Assembly: GCA_035236585.1 (NCBI GenBank)
Contig: CP141132.1
Span: 81,706,880 to 81,770,879 of the forward strand
DNA from: Warburgia ugandensis
Taxonomy: Eukaryota; Streptophyta; Magnoliopsida; Canellales; Canellaceae
Length of the DNA: 64,000 nucleotides
Direction of reading: 5' to 3'
In this document: positions 13,032 to 25,531 of the stretch, one piece after another
Numbering within the stretch: position 1 is the first letter of the stretch
Layout: each line of letters starts with the position of its first letter
Program-made: the position numbers and the translations under genes
The notes under the pieces: generated by a model
What the model was told of the DNA's origin: nothing
Databases searched by the model: none
The model's input: only the letters and a program-made list of their open reading frames with translations

Positions 13032-16000
13032 ATGGCCTACTCTCCATCCGCTTCTTCACAACCAGCAGGCTCTTCTGGGCGCTCTAAAAGCTCTGACAAG
13101 TTCGTACTCGGCGTCATCATTGTGTTCGCCGTTGTGGTTCCGATTGCCATCATCCTGCTGATCTTGAGGTGCCTAAAGAGAGGGGCTCGCTGGAGTCCGT
13201 TGTCGGCGACCCAGAAAGGTAATATTCTGAAGACATTCTCTCTGTTGTGTGAAAAAGCTTGGGACGAACATTTATCCTAGAAAAGGAAGTTGAAGAGCAT
13301 AATTAGTTATTATTGAAAGAGAAATATACAATATTCATGCATTTGGAAACACAATTACGCTATGATTATCCGTGTTTTATGATTTTCATGGGTATATTTG
13401 GATCAAGTGCTCCGAAATCTGTAAGGCTGATTATCATAGATCATCAAATATCAAGAACTTTGTGGGTATTAGCAATAGACAATCTCAAACACCGGTCTTG
13501 TTTGACCTGGGAGTCAACCCAGCCTCTATGGGTATATCTTATCTATGCGGATAAGTTCCCGCCCTTATTTCATGCATGATGAGAATTTTTTTTGTAGATC
13601 CAAGCCATTCATTCCGTAATCCGGGTAAAATTACAAAGCCCACTAAAAATCAATGCATTTGGATGATTTTAACTATTGTTTTTGGGTCCATCAAAAAGTA
13701 ATCAAAATGGATGGTCTTGGTTTTTTTTTTTCGCTGCTAGAAACATAGGAAAGAAGCATCCAGTGGGTATAAAATTTGACCTCTACCCTATCTAAACCAT
13801 TCCAAAAGCCATGAATGGATTAGATCTAAAAAAAGTTTCACCATACACGAGAAAAAATCTGGATCATCGACAACAGTGGGGCGTTGGTACGGATATACAT
13901 GTACAAAAATGGTCTATATTCAAATAATTTTACCTATGTTATAGAGCTGCAAAAACGATAAATCACTATCCAAATATAATCTTATGGAACAATTTTATTT
14001 TGAATGGTAATCTTATCAAAACTTTGTTATCCCGGTAACAAACAGCCTATGTAGATCGAATGTAAGTTTCAGTTATTAACTGTCAAGCCTCTCTGTTTTT
14101 CGAAGCTAAGTTCATATTGTTCTCAGTTCCTCTTTGATTGAGTTTTTCTTGTGGAAGCTCCAGATGGACCAATTCACAATGGGCAACGGATAGATTCAGA
14201 ACCATCAAATTCATACGCATTACCAGAAATCCGTAGTAACAGTAACACCAACAATGGTAGAGTTGGAGTAGCCACTTCTGCCAGTTCACCTCAATCACAT
14301 TTGCTTCCGTTACCCGTTATCCGAAGTTGCAGAAGCGACAACAATGGTAGAGTTGGAGGACCCACTTCTCCCAATTCATCACAACCAAATTCATACCCAC
14401 CACCTGAAATTCATAGTAGTAGCAACAACAACAATGGAGTTGGAAAACCAAGTTCTGTTTATCTAGATCTTCAGACACTGCCATTAGCCATTGATGGCAA
14501 TGATCGCCCCCCTTTATCAATGGCCACCTTTCTAACGTCAATTGGCGTACCATCACATTTGTTGTCGAACGCGCACCATACGAGTGATGAAAAGACTGTG
14601 AAACCTTTGCATTCGGACCCAGCTCTGGCAATTGCTTCGGAGCTTAGTACAGGTGGAAATGGAGGTGATAACAGCCAAATGAACGTACCACCGATCCCAC
14701 CGGCGTCACTCTTGAGCAATGAAGTTGGAAAATCTGGTATCTTTCACACAGCAGATTACCCTGATAAGCCGTCAATATCCCCAGATACCACCTTATCCTT
14801 TGTTACTTCACCTGAGACGATGACTTCACCTGAGACAAATGATGAGGTCTCGCCGGAGAAAGTTCATGTGGTTGACCTCAAAATGAAGACGCATCCACGT
14901 GCTTCACAGGCATTACCATTTCCGATACAGAACCCCCGTGTGCCTAAACTCTTGCCAGCTCCAGTAATCAGAAAAAATGCAGATAGAAGTTACCTCCATG
15001 TCCATCGCAACCGTGCGGCGTCTAATAATCAGCTACACCCACCACCATCACCATCAGGACTGTACCCACCTCCATCGCCATCACGACTGTACCGACCACC
15101 ATCGCAATCGGGAATGCCTATGGGTTTCTCTAGAGTTACCCGGTTCAGTTATGAGGAATTAGCTGAGGCTACAGATCAATTCTCAAAGTGCAACCTCCTT
15201 GGGAAAGGTGGATTTGGGTTTGTCTACAAAGGAATTCTAGCAAATGTTTATCAGGTTGCAATCAAGCAGCTGAAAGCTGGCAGTGGACAAGGGGATCGTG
15301 AATTTCAAGCAGAGGTTGAGATTATTAGCCGTGTGCATCATAAACATCTCGTTTCATTGGTCGGATACTGCATGACTGAGGAACAGAGGATCCTTGTTTA
15401 TGAATTTGTTCCTAACAAGTCGCTCCACTTCCACTTGCATGGTAAGTCTATTGTTGGACTTTTGAGGATTTATAAAGCCAATGACATGGGCAATGGTCAA
15501 TCTGGTCCCCCAGTTGAGCTCTGAACTTGGATTCTTGCAGGGAATGACAAACAGGTCATGGACTGGTCCACAAGATTAAAAATTGCTTTGGGTTCTGCCA
15601 AGGGACTGGCATATCTGCACGAGGATTGTAAGATCTCCCTTTGTGGTTATTCCTTGTATTGGTTTATTTTCCTTTAAGAGTTTGCTTGTACTGATGTACT
15701 TTCAATTCATAGGTCATCCTAAGATCATTCATCGTGATATTAAGTCAGACAACATCCTTCTTGATCTCAACTTTGAAGCAAAGGTAGGATTCACATCTTT
15801 GCTTCTCTGTTAATGTTTATGGTTATGAATTACCTGCAGGATCCACTGTACGAGTTATTCATGAAAAAATTGTATCTTGAATTTTTTACTTAAAGTTCAT
15901 GAAGAATGTTAACTTTCTTTTAGCTGTAGGTTGGTAAAGTACAGAGAGCACAATGAAAATACAAGGATAGTTTTGTAGTCTCCCATGTGCTTGACATGTT

Positions 16001-18173
16001 ATTTATAAGATTCAGCTAATGATCTGAAGTTGTTGCAGATTGCAGACTTTGGCCTAGCAAAAGATTTTCCTGATGACAACACCTACCTTTATGTCACTCG
16101 AGTTATGGGAACTTTCGGGTAAGATAACCATTTCAGTTTCACAAACAGATCTCGCCCTGTCATTTAATGTAGTTTGGTTTATTGTTGGTCAATAGGTAAA
16201 TTGTACTGGTCTATTACTAGTTTGGTTTGAACCAAGAAGACCTGATGGTATAATTTATGTTACTGGTTATGTGTGGTCAAAATATCAAGTCTAGAGAGGA
16301 CCACATGAGAGAAAATGCTGATATTTACTGGTTGTTTGGCTATGGTTTATGTTATTTTTTAACCTTTACCCATCAGCATATCCTATCCACTGGGATTATT
16401 ATCTAGATCCATTGGTCTTTTATTCTGTGAAATGTAGTTGGGGAGCTGACTCCAACCTTGGACCTTTGGTTGGGAAAGAGGCATGACTGGTATTGGTAGA
16501 TACTTCAGAATCTTTCCATGACTCACTGCCCTTGGTGAAAGAAATGTCCTTAGTATTTTGGGACTCCTTTAATTGAAGAACTCAAAAGTCTTTGTACTAA
16601 TTTAGGGAGGAAGAAATGTTAAAGATAAAGAACTTAGTTATGATATTTGAAGGCTAAAACTTTTATGGATACACGTGCTTTGGACTTACACTTCTGGTCA
16701 AGTTTCCAATTACATTAGTAAGTGGTGGCTTCAATTGCATTATCAGGCCTTGATGGTGCCAATTTTCATTTCTAATCCATTGTCTTTAGTTACCCAGGAA
16801 CATCCTAGTCCATGTACTGAAGTGTTAGCTAAAAGATATACTTCTTTGAAGAGCAGGACTAAGACATAGATGGCATGATCTATCTACTGGTTTTTCATAC
16901 TTTATGTGCTTGTTGACACAGGTATATGGATCCAGGATGTGTCTATTCCCGCAGATTTACTGCAAGGTCAGATGTATTCTCCTTTGGTGTCATGGTTCTA
17001 GAGCTGATTACTGGACGTCCAGCTCTTCCTCTCACTGAATCATCCAACGCATGTAGCTTAGTAGAGTGGGTTAGTATCCGATATAAATGCTTCTTTCCTT
17101 TTATTTGTTTAACATATTCATTCATTGTACCTCTCAATGTCTAGATAGTGATGACTGAAGACGCTTCAAGTAGAAAAACAGCTTATTTTCAATTCTTTAG
17201 TATGTTTGGTTTAGAAAATTACCATAGCTTCTTCTAAATATTGTGTCATGGAAACTTGAGCAATCAGTTGTTTGGGTTTGCAGGCTAGCCCCTTACTGGA
17301 AGCTCGCAACTATGATATGCTTGTTGATCCACGGTTGCAGGGAAACTACAATACCAATGAGATGGCTCGAGTTGCTGCTTGTGCAGCAGCTTGTGTGAGG
17401 TTTCCTCCCCGAAGTAGACCAAGGATGAGTCAGGTACCACTGAAAAATGACTATACTATATATATTATAGCATCTCTCCACTGTATAATGAAGCCCGTGT
17501 TTCTTTTTGGCCTTCATAGATCAGCGGAAGTTAAATAATTGATGCTTGTTTGAAATCAAGAGTACATACTATTTTTATGTTTCCATTATACTTGGTTTTC
17601 TAATATTCATATCCTAAAGTAGTTGGTATTTCCAGTAGAGAATTGTCTAATTTGCTAGGGGTGAAAAACTTGGACTTCAACTTGGGCATCAGTTACCTAA
17701 TAGATTTCCTAGTTCATCTTGGCCTGGAAAGTAACTCAACCATTTACCGGAACATTTTAAACGTGGAGACTCTGAGGAGATAAGAGCAAGTAACTTGGCC
17801 AAGTTTCTATTTGATTTGCAGGGTTTCAGAATTTCCTCTATTTATAAAATGGTTACAGCTTAATTTGCTATTTTTTTCATTGTAGCGTGGTTAGTCATTT
17901 TTGTTGTACAAAAGTTTTATCCTCTTGTATGAAGTAACGAACAGTAATCTTATGGTGTTGCTTCTGTACTTCCATGCTATGCATGCTTATATTTTTCTGA
18001 TCTCCTGCCTGTGACCTGACCGACTTGAAACTGAGCAGATAGTGCGATCCCTGGAAGGGCATCTTTCTCTTGACGCTTTGAATCCTTCAACAATGGAAAG
18101 TATCGACTCCCCTGGCATATATAGTCCAGGACTGTATAGTCCAAGCATCTATAGTCCAAGCCCAAGGTCCTGA
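13032..18173 (+). CDS. PERK: PERK-A: proline-rich extensin-like receptor kinase, intact, 8 exons, about 713 aa
   Basis: This is a membrane Ser/Thr kinase of the PERK family. Exons: 13032-13218, 14158-15441, 15541-15627, 15713-15783, 16039-16118, 16922-17069, 17284-17433, 18039-18173. All junctions are GT-AG and in phase. Residues 24-46 form the membrane helix after a 23-residue Ser/Pro/Ala-rich N-terminus with no obvious signal peptide. Residues 63-385 are Ser/Pro/Asn-rich with three imperfect repeats containing NNGRVG or NNNGVG. The kinase starts near 386: glycine loop GKGGFG at 411, Lys432, Glu448, HRD 526-528 and DFG 546-548. APE is replaced by DPG (573-575). The C-tail repeats [15 protein letters not shown]. 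An in-frame GTG at 13008 is not a plausible start; ATG 13032 is used. It is the most diverged member in exons 1-2, while its exons 6-8 closely match PERK-C. Confidence 0.9.
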
Positions 18174-18563
18174 GCATTCGCGAGTAGAAGCTAAAAAGGT
18201 GGAGTTGGGTTGATAAATTATCAGTCTAGGTTGTGGTGGAAGCTTATGGAACTGATAGCTAGTGACTGTTAATATCCTCATTCTTCTATCTGGACTTGCA
18301 AAGCATTACACCAGGAAGAGTGACCAGTTTAGTTTATAGATGTTTTGTGTTGTAAAGGGAGGTCACTAAATCGTAGTTCATAAGATTTGATGTATATAAT
18401 CTATGGTTATGGTGGTGTAAATCGTGATGTTTATGTTCTTTCATTGAATCAGAAATAAGAATGTATTCTTTTGTTAATTCAATCTCTATTTCTCTCAAAT
18501 TTGAGTATGCCTTTTTTAAAGTCAAATCAGTATTGCAACCCTCCTTATCTGGCTGAGCGTCAT

Positions 18564-18566
<3 letters not shown>

Positions 18567-18652
<86 letters not shown>
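18567..18652. repeat. Compound microsatellite (CT)n(CA)n
   Basis: About 26 CT units run directly into about 17 CA units, 390 bases beyond the PERK-A stop. The duplicated position downstream of PERK-C (near 41000) has only CTCCCTCTTACACATG, so the tract expanded in this copy or collapsed in the other. The antisense RERERE-type open frame here is an artefact. Confidence 0.97.
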
Positions 18653-18653
<1 letters not shown>

Positions 18654-18954
18654 TCAAGGTCCCCCTTCCACAATAAATGGGAAGCTCACCAAGTGAGAAA
18701 TGGAATTCGGCTATGTATTGCCTCAACATTTGGTCTTGACAACCTTTCAACTTATGGGCCACATACCTGGTAAGCATACTCCAACAATTACCTTCATTGA
18801 ATTATGTTAGTGTTGGCTTCCTTACTCCAATCATTCTCTATCGTTGTCTCCAACATTGCCTATATGTCCTCCTTGCACGTATAAAAGTATAGCAAGAGCC
18901 TCTTGAATCCTTAGGAGGCAATTACTCAAAACTATATTCCTAGAAGGGGAACCT

Positions 18955-19044
18955 TGGAGCAATAGTAGAGTTGTCGTCATGTGACCTTGAGGTCATGGGT
19001 TTGAGTTGTGGAAATAGCCTCTTGCCAAAATGCAAGGTAAAACT
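18955..19044 (+). mobile_element. 5' part of an Au SINE, split by a LINE
   Basis: GGGGAACCTTGGAGCAATAG through GCCAAAATGCAAGGTAAAACT is the first half of an Au SINE. Its continuation (ATGTAAAGCTGCATACAATA) appears at about 21291-21315, on the far side of the LINE. The same arrangement is present downstream of PERK-C. Confidence 0.85.
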
Positions 19045-21286
19045 ATCATCGATTTTGCTTTGACACATAACCTGGCCATCGTAAATACATTCTTTAAGAA
19101 GAGGGATGAACACTTAATAACTTTTAAAAGTGGACTCCATAAAAGCGAAATAGACTTTTTTTTTTACTTAGGAATACTGAAAGATCAATGTGTAAGTATT
19201 GTAAGGTAATATTTGGTGAGAGTTTAACCTCACAACATAGGTTAATGGTTATGAATATTTATATTAAAAGACAGAAGAAAGGACATGAACTTAATAAGTA
19301 TAAAAAAAACTAAGTGGTGAAATTTAAAAGAAGAGAAAATAATCTCATTCACAAATAATTCAGTGGTAGAAGGAAACTAGAACTATGAAACAGAAGTAAA
19401 CACCGTGTAGACTAATATGGATGAGTCCATTAAGAAAGTAGCAATTAGTAAAGAAAATATGATGGTGGAGTGAAACAATGCAAAAAGTTATTAAAGAAAA
19501 ATGGGTTTGTTTTAAAGCATGGTAGAAGAATAGAAATAATGAAAACTACAAACAATATAAAAATGCTAAAAAGTTTGCTAAGAGAATAGTGAGTGAAGCT
19601 AAAATTAAGGCATATGATGATGTCTATAGTAAATTAGGATCAAGAGAAAGTGAAAAAAATGTGTTTAAACTTGCAAAAATAAGATAAGAAAAGGGTAAGG
19701 ACTTAGACCATATTAGGTCATTAGAAGTGATACTAATCAAAGATGACAAGATCAAACAAAGGTGAGAAACTTACTTTCAAAAATTGTTAAATGACAATGG
19801 CTTTGAGAGCATAGGGATTGAAAATACTATAAACTAAAATAATATTAACATTATAGATATGAACGTAGGATTAGAATACCTAAAGTAAAAGAGGCCTTGA
19901 AAAAGATGAAATTAGGAAAGGCCATGGGACTCGATGGTATACCATTAGAGGTTTGGAAGCATATGGGAGATACTTGAGTAGTTTGGTTGATCAAGTTGTT
20001 TAACAAGATTATAAAATTAAAGAAAATGCCAAATGAATGAAGGAAAAGCTTTATTGTACCAATTTATAAGAATAAAGAAGACATACAAAGTTGTACTAAT
20101 TATCGAAAGATCAAACTTATGAGCTATACTATGAAACTTTTTGAAAGAGTAATTGAGAAGAGGCTACGGCATGAGACAAGTGTATTGGAGAACACGTTTA
20201 GTTTCATACGTAGAAAGTCTACCGTTGAAGCTATTTCCTACTAAGACAATTGATAGAGAAATATAGGGAAAGGAGGAAAGACCTCCACATGGTCTTTATT
20301 AACTTAAAGAAAATTTATAGTGTCCATAAAGAGTTAATATGAAGGGTGTTGGGCGAGAACAAATGTTAAGACCACTAGTGGCGAGACTGGTGATTTTCCT
20401 GTCACTATAAGATTGTACTAAGGATCAACATTAAGCCCATACCTTTTCACGTTGGTTATGGATGAGTTAACAAAACATCTACGAGAAGAGATTCTGTGGT
20501 GCATGCTATTTATGGATGATATAGTCTTCACTGATGAGATAAGAGGAGTAAATACAAAGCTTGAGTTATGAAGAGAAGCATTAGAATCTAAAGGATTTAA
20601 AATCAGCTAACTAAAAGAGAATATATGGAATGCAATTTTAGCAAGGAGAAGAGGAGTGAAACACCAGTTAAGATTGATAGCCGAGAACTCCCTGTAAAAG
20701 ACCACTTTCGGTACTTAGGATCAATGATTCATGGGAGTGGAGAGATTGAGAGGGAGGTTATCTAGAGAATCCAAGTGGGTTAAAACAAATGGAGATGTAC
20801 ATATGGAATTTTGTGATTTGCGGGTGCCACTCAAACTAAAAGAAAAATTCTATAGGCTGGCCATGCTCTATAGATTAGAGTGTTGGACAGTTAAGGAACA
20901 TTAAGTTCATAGGATGAGCATAGAGAAAATGAGGATGTGAGATGGATGAGTGACAAGACAAGAAAAGATATAATTAGGAATGAAAACATTAGAGAAAAGT
21001 TAAGGAATAGCACAATATAGGTAACAGATGAGGGAGATTAGACTTAGATGGTTTGGACATGTCCAAAGGAGACCAAAAACGGCATCGGTTAGAAGGAGTG
21101 AGGCAATGCAAGTAGAATGTTCTAAAATGGTAAGGGGAAGGTCTAAAAGAACGTGGATAGAAGTGGCGAGAAAAGATTTTTAAAAATTTGAGACTAAATG
21201 AAGCCATGATATTTAATAGAGGAGAATGGATAAACAAGATTTATGTGGCTGACTCCTAATTGGGATAAGGTCTTGATAATGATGAA
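19045..21286 (+). mobile_element. Degenerate RTE-type LINE inserted in an Au SINE
   Basis: This is a non-LTR retrotransposon remnant. The reverse transcriptase region is recognisable (KVKEALKKMKLGKAMGLDGI near 19880, LFMDD catalytic box near 20508) but carries frameshifts and stops. The C-terminal part (RRPKTASVRRSEAMQVECSK near 21068) and the 3' end CCTAATTGGGATAAGGTC with a TGATGA-like tail are typical of plant RTE elements. The length of about 2.2 kb is short of a full element and no endonuclease domain is evident. The insertion duplicated AAAATGCAAGGTAAAACT of the host SINE. It is a dead element. Confidence 0.88.
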
Positions 21287-21425
21287 AAATGAAATGTAAA
21301 GCTGCATACAATAGGAAGAAAAGAAAGGGGGAAGAAGAAGAATAAGGAGAAGAGAGGAGAAGAGGGAAGAGGGAAGAGGGAAGAGAAAGGAGAAGAGAGG
21401 AGAAAAGGAGAAGAGGAGAGATTGT
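21287..21425. repeat. SINE remnant and purine-rich tract
   Basis: About 30 bases continue the Au SINE after the LINE. An almost pure A/G tract with GAAGAGGGAAGAGGGAAGAG repeats follows to about 21420. The downstream LTR-like block starts somewhere beyond this. Confidence 0.6.
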
Positions 21426-21639
21426 GCGCTTGAGAATAGAGCCCAGCAATGACAGAGGAGTAGAAACGTAGGGCTTCTATTTTTCCAGAGTTATAGAGGT
21501 CGCCGGAGAAAATGGCGGCATGGATTGATGTTTCAAGCCGTTCATTCTCTTCAGCATGAAGTTGTGAGCAAAACCCCTTTGGATTCGCTACGAGCGGAAA
21601 AGAAATGAATGCGGATTGAGCCATGAACAGTGCGCGAGG

Positions 21640-23568
21640 CTAGGGATGGATCGTTTCACAGCAGATCGGAGCCAATCTAGCATGCCTAGGAAGGGGAAAA
21701 GCACGGCTACGCATTCTTTAGGTAAGATCTACAAAATCCTAATCTTGATTTGTTGAAATTTTGATAAATTCGTGAGTTTTGATCTTAGATCTAAATTTAA
21801 AGACGATCCAACCGTTAAATTGTTAATCCATGCTCAGTAATGGGTAGATCGATGCCTAAGATAAGTCATATTTGATGGAATTCACAATCTGTGCTAGAAA
21901 ATAGATCGGACGATCTAGACCGTCCGATCGGTTACTGTTCACACAGTAACTTTTGAATGTCTGATGGATAATCAGACACTACGGATAACTCATAGGACCC
22001 TAAATTAGCTGGATATGACCAATTAGAGTAGATCTTAACCATCAGATTGCCTGAAAAAGGTAGATCTGACCACTCTTACTAAATGTGGACCATCAGATTA
22101 CCTGAAAAATGTGGATTTGACTATCTTTAGCCAATCTTAATATATGGATCATTTATAAATAGTTGATCAGTCATTGTCATCTTGTGGAGAACACTAAATT
22201 TAGAGGTAAATCCAACCCTTGATATAAGGACATAAGACCAGATAGTTAAATCATAACTATATGTAAGTGAAGGTATTAAGAAAAGAATTTTTATGTCTTG
22301 TATAAATTGAAGCATACGGGATAAATCAACTAGTGGACAATGGATGAACTCGCCACATGAGATAGGTGATTTCATTCAAAAATTTTCCATGATTCTCAAA
22401 TGATGACTTGGTGATTGAGTTTTTGAGGTATATGATTTATGCCTTACCATATGCATGAGATTGATTTCAGCATATAGTTTCTTATGTGTGTGCTATCTTT
22501 TGGGTGGTTCTTGCATGCACTATTTTTTATATCTTTCATGATATTCACTTGATTATTGGTATTTTTGACATGTGGGAGTCGCTCTGTCTTGATGTTTGAG
22601 ACTATTGATCCTATGGTAGGATGCATTTCTTCACCCCATGAGTGCCTGAGTGCCCGTGAGGGTGAAAGGGTAAAAGCGGGTGTGCAACGTGACTTTTCGT
22701 GAGTGCCTGAGTGCCCATAAGGGAGGGTGAAAGAGAAAGTGGAACGTGTCGTTCCCGTGAGTGCCTGAGTGCCCGTGAGGGTGCAAGGGTGAAAGGGTAA
22801 AAGCGGATGGTATAAAAAGCTGACCCCACATAGGGCTTGACTGTGGATGATGTTTGATACTTTTGACATGCATTCATGTATTTCTAGATTTTCTCGGATT
22901 GTGCACGTCCTGATATCATGGTTGATGATATCTCATTTATATACATGTTTGATCATCTTACAATCTTATGCCTTGCGCCATGTGATGTGTTTTTATTGAG
23001 TTTACTTTGAATGTATATCACCTACACAAGCATAGCTTGCTGAGGCATTGCTTTGATTTGGAATGCCTCAAATATAGAGAGTGACAACAGGTTGACGCGC
23101 TGACAAAGCAGGTAAAAGTGATGGCAGCTTCCAACAAAGCACGGACGATGTTTAGAGATGACCAGGTTTGCTGTATGGAGGGACCCTGGGTATTTGGTAG
23201 TGGCTATATTTTCTTATCCATTGTTGGAGTGTATTTTATTGAAAACAACATTTGGTTGTGGATGGGTGTGGAGACTCCCTTATGATATGTATTATACATT
23301 GTTTATCAGGTGATTTTGTATTGCATTGGTCATGTGTAATGGTCCAAATTACAGATGAAGCTCTGTCGGATTTTCTGTAGAAATGGTATTTCATTTCACT
23401 GTTAAATCCGTAGTTTTGTGGTTGTATAACTCCTCAGATTTTGGAAGAAATGCTTTCCCTTAAGTTATGTTTTGGTCATTTTAAAAATCAAAGTTTTTAT
23501 TTTAACAGGGATCCCGACTATTTTTGGAAATTATTATTCTAGGGTGTATAAAAACCCGAGGTGTCACA
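21640..23568 (+). mobile_element. LTR-like block, sense copy of the 5.6-9.2 kb family
   Basis: The block ends ...CCGAGGTGTCACA and is followed at 23572 by TGGTATCAGAGC, a primer-binding site complementary to initiator tRNA-Met. This is the arrangement of an LTR and the start of an internal region. The segment 22980-23140 is homologous to the antisense block at 6100-6240. The 5' edge is not resolved; the value given is an estimate. A three-copy minisatellite lies inside. No retroviral-type protein is encoded. Confidence 0.55.
22636..22815. repeat. Minisatellite, three copies of about 60 bp
   Basis: AGTGCCTGAGTGCCC recurs at 22641, 22702 and 22760. Each copy is followed by GTGAGGGTGAAAGGG-like sequence and, in the outer copies, GGTAAAAGCGG. 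The several overlapping antisense frames here come from the repeat and are not genes. Confidence 0.85.
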
Positions 23569-23571
23569 GTT

Positions 23572-23583
23572 TGGTATCAGAGC
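23572..23583 (+). other. Primer-binding site (tRNA-Met type)
   Basis: TGGTATCAGAGC lies three bases after the LTR end at 23568. It is followed by a 66-base internal segment and a purine tract (GAGGAGGGGAGAGG at 23636-23649) that abuts the next LTR. Confidence 0.75.
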
Positions 23584-23649
23584 GGGACCCCGACTTGGTG
23601 TAGAGGCTAACCCCACGCGTGGTCGCGTGGCCCTTGAGGAGGGGAGAGG

Positions 23650-24209
23650 TGAACTGTCGCCAAGATGGTTTGAGGGGGAGGTCCCCAACATAATCTGAGG
23701 GATGGGAGGGACTGAGAGTTTAGTCCCACATCGCTAGGGAGCAGGTTCTTGGGCTGTTGATAAGAGTCCAGGGGGTCTCTTAACAATGTGGACTCGTTTT
23801 AAAACCATGCCGGCCCTGGCCCAAAGCGGACAATATCTATAATATGCCTTGGGGTGTTACAGTGGTATTAGAGCCAGTTCCCCTCGTGGTGTGGTGGCTA
23901 GCTGCGCGCGGGCGCTTGGTCGTGGCTATCACATGGGGACGCGTGTTCCCTAAGGGGGGAAGATGTGAAGCCCTGGGCCAATGAGGGCAGGCCAAGAGAA
24001 GGCTGACAGGCTTCTAGGCTGGGGTGAGGGACAGAGAGTTAGTCTCACATTACCTGGGGAGAGGAAACTAGGCTGTTTATAAGAGTTTGGGGAACTCTAA
24101 TGGTTACAACGCGTTTTTTCTAGGAAACTTAGGAAGAACAAAACCGTGAGGGTGTATGGACGCCCCAAAGCAAACAATATTATGATTGTTGGAACCCCAG
24201 GGTGCTACA
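23650..24209 (+). mobile_element. TRIM retrotransposon (LTR - PBS - PPT - LTR)
   Basis: LTR1 (23650-23871) and LTR2 (23964-24209) share AGT(C/T)CACAT(C/T), GGGGAG-like, CTGTT(G/T)ATAAGAGT and AAAGC(G/A)(G/A)ACAATAT blocks in the same order. LTR1 ends GGGGTGTTACA and LTR2 runs TGTGAAGCCC...GGGTGCTACA. Between them are a PBS, TGGTATTAGAGCC (23873-23885), and a polypurine tract, AAGGGGGGAAGA, just before LTR2. There is no coding sequence, as expected for a terminal-repeat retrotransposon in miniature. It would need proteins from another element to move. Confidence 0.82.
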
Positions 24210-25222
24210 AATTCCTATCTCGTATCGCAATATCTCAAACAACGTGTAAACAATATCAATGTGTATGCCCTAATGTACCTGTCACGCCATAAATCATTTT
24301 TAACTGTTAGACCTCTCATTGTCTCCATGATCCCTAAAGTTTCTATTTCATTTAGTAAACCATAGTTATCTTTGTGATTGCATGTCGATTTAACGGTCTG
24401 ATCATTCTTTGATCAACACCTCTCAAGGGACTACTCAGATCAATCATCGAGATCATTGTTTCTTGACAATTCAATAGAGCCTGTTCTTCTAATCTCATAA
24501 TCATGTCATATTTAAAATATACAACCAAAATCTAAAGCCTGATCATCTATTAATCGGCTTAATCTAAGTCATTGAATAATGCTTAGTAGTTTGGCTATTA
24601 AAAAGCAGCTCCAAACTAGATTTTTGTCTTAAATCTAGGTCTACCTTGTTGAGACGATCACAACGCCTCTTTATTTACTAACTCATCAGTTTCCATTTCA
24701 AAATCCAATATTTCATCTATAGGGCACTAAGATCCTATTTCATCAATTTCCAATGATTTTCCCAATATTATAATTTATTCATCAATAAATCTGCTTCAAG
24801 TTTAAACTAACACTACGCTACTCTCAAGCTATTTCTGATCCTTCACCATTTTCATCCTACTATTTTCATTACAAAAATTGTTAGTCTTTTTCCAACAGTT
24901 ACACGCACAATCCAAGTTAGAAACTTGGCTATCAAAAGCAATGCAATTGAATATATCTTCTATCATATATTAAAGTTCTCACTAAGAGAACTACCTTAAA
25001 ATCTTTATTTTGATTCATGATTATAAGAATCATGTACTTCCCTGAAAAATGCATTTCCTTGTGCTCATACAAGTACTTAAGTAAAAAAGTTTGCCAATCT
25101 CCATGGCATTATCTATTTTACGATCAACGACATCGCTCACATGACTTATCTCTGTAACTCATATATTAGGAAACTGCCTCACCTCATGGACTGTATGTGA
25201 CCTTTGAATTTGTTGGAGTGGC
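24210..25222. other. AT-rich sequence, nothing identified
   Basis: This lies between two TRIM LTR copies. It has no open frame of note and no visible repeat structure. Confidence 0.4.
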
Positions 25223-25531
25223 TGTGATGGAGTAGACCTGGGCTTTGATATTTGGCTAGCCTTGGCCGATGAGGGCGGGCTGATGAGGGCAAGCCAAAAG
25301 GCGCGGTCGCTGAGGTTGGCAGGCTTCTAGGCAAGGTGAGGCGCTAAGGGTTAATCCCACATCGCTAAGGGAAGAGTTCCTGGACTGTTGATAAGGGTTC
25401 AGAGGACATTCCATACAACCAGGCCTTTTCCCCCACAAGGGAAGAACAAAATCGTGCGGGGGCTGGGTGTTATGGGCTCCAGTCTCCAGAGCGGACAATA
25501 TGGTTGTGTGTGGGGCCCTCGGGCTATTACA
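25223..25531 (+). mobile_element. Solo LTR of the same TRIM family
   Basis: It contains the family blocks AATCCCACATCGCTAAGGG, GGACTGTTGATAAGGGTTC, AAGGGAAGAACAAAATCGTG and AGAGCGGACAATAT, and ends GGGCTATTACA. No primer-binding site follows. The PERK-B duplication unit begins immediately after it, so the TRIM end marks, or lies at, a duplication boundary. Confidence 0.75.

Noticed and set aside
16675..16869. 64-codon frame conserved between PERK-A and PERK-C introns (also 39112-39306)
   Set aside because: Conservation is explained by the recent segmental duplication; it lies in intron 5 and has no splice-compatible role.
18334..18777. 147-codon antisense frame with RERERE and CVCVCV runs
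   Set aside because: It is only a translation of the CT/CA microsatellite and its flanks.
21213..21624. Antisense frames rich in Ser/Leu/Phe
   Set aside because: They arise from the purine-rich tract after the LINE and have no domain content.
22444..22877. Three overlapping antisense frames with repeated GTQAL
   Set aside because: They read the 60-bp minisatellite in different frames.
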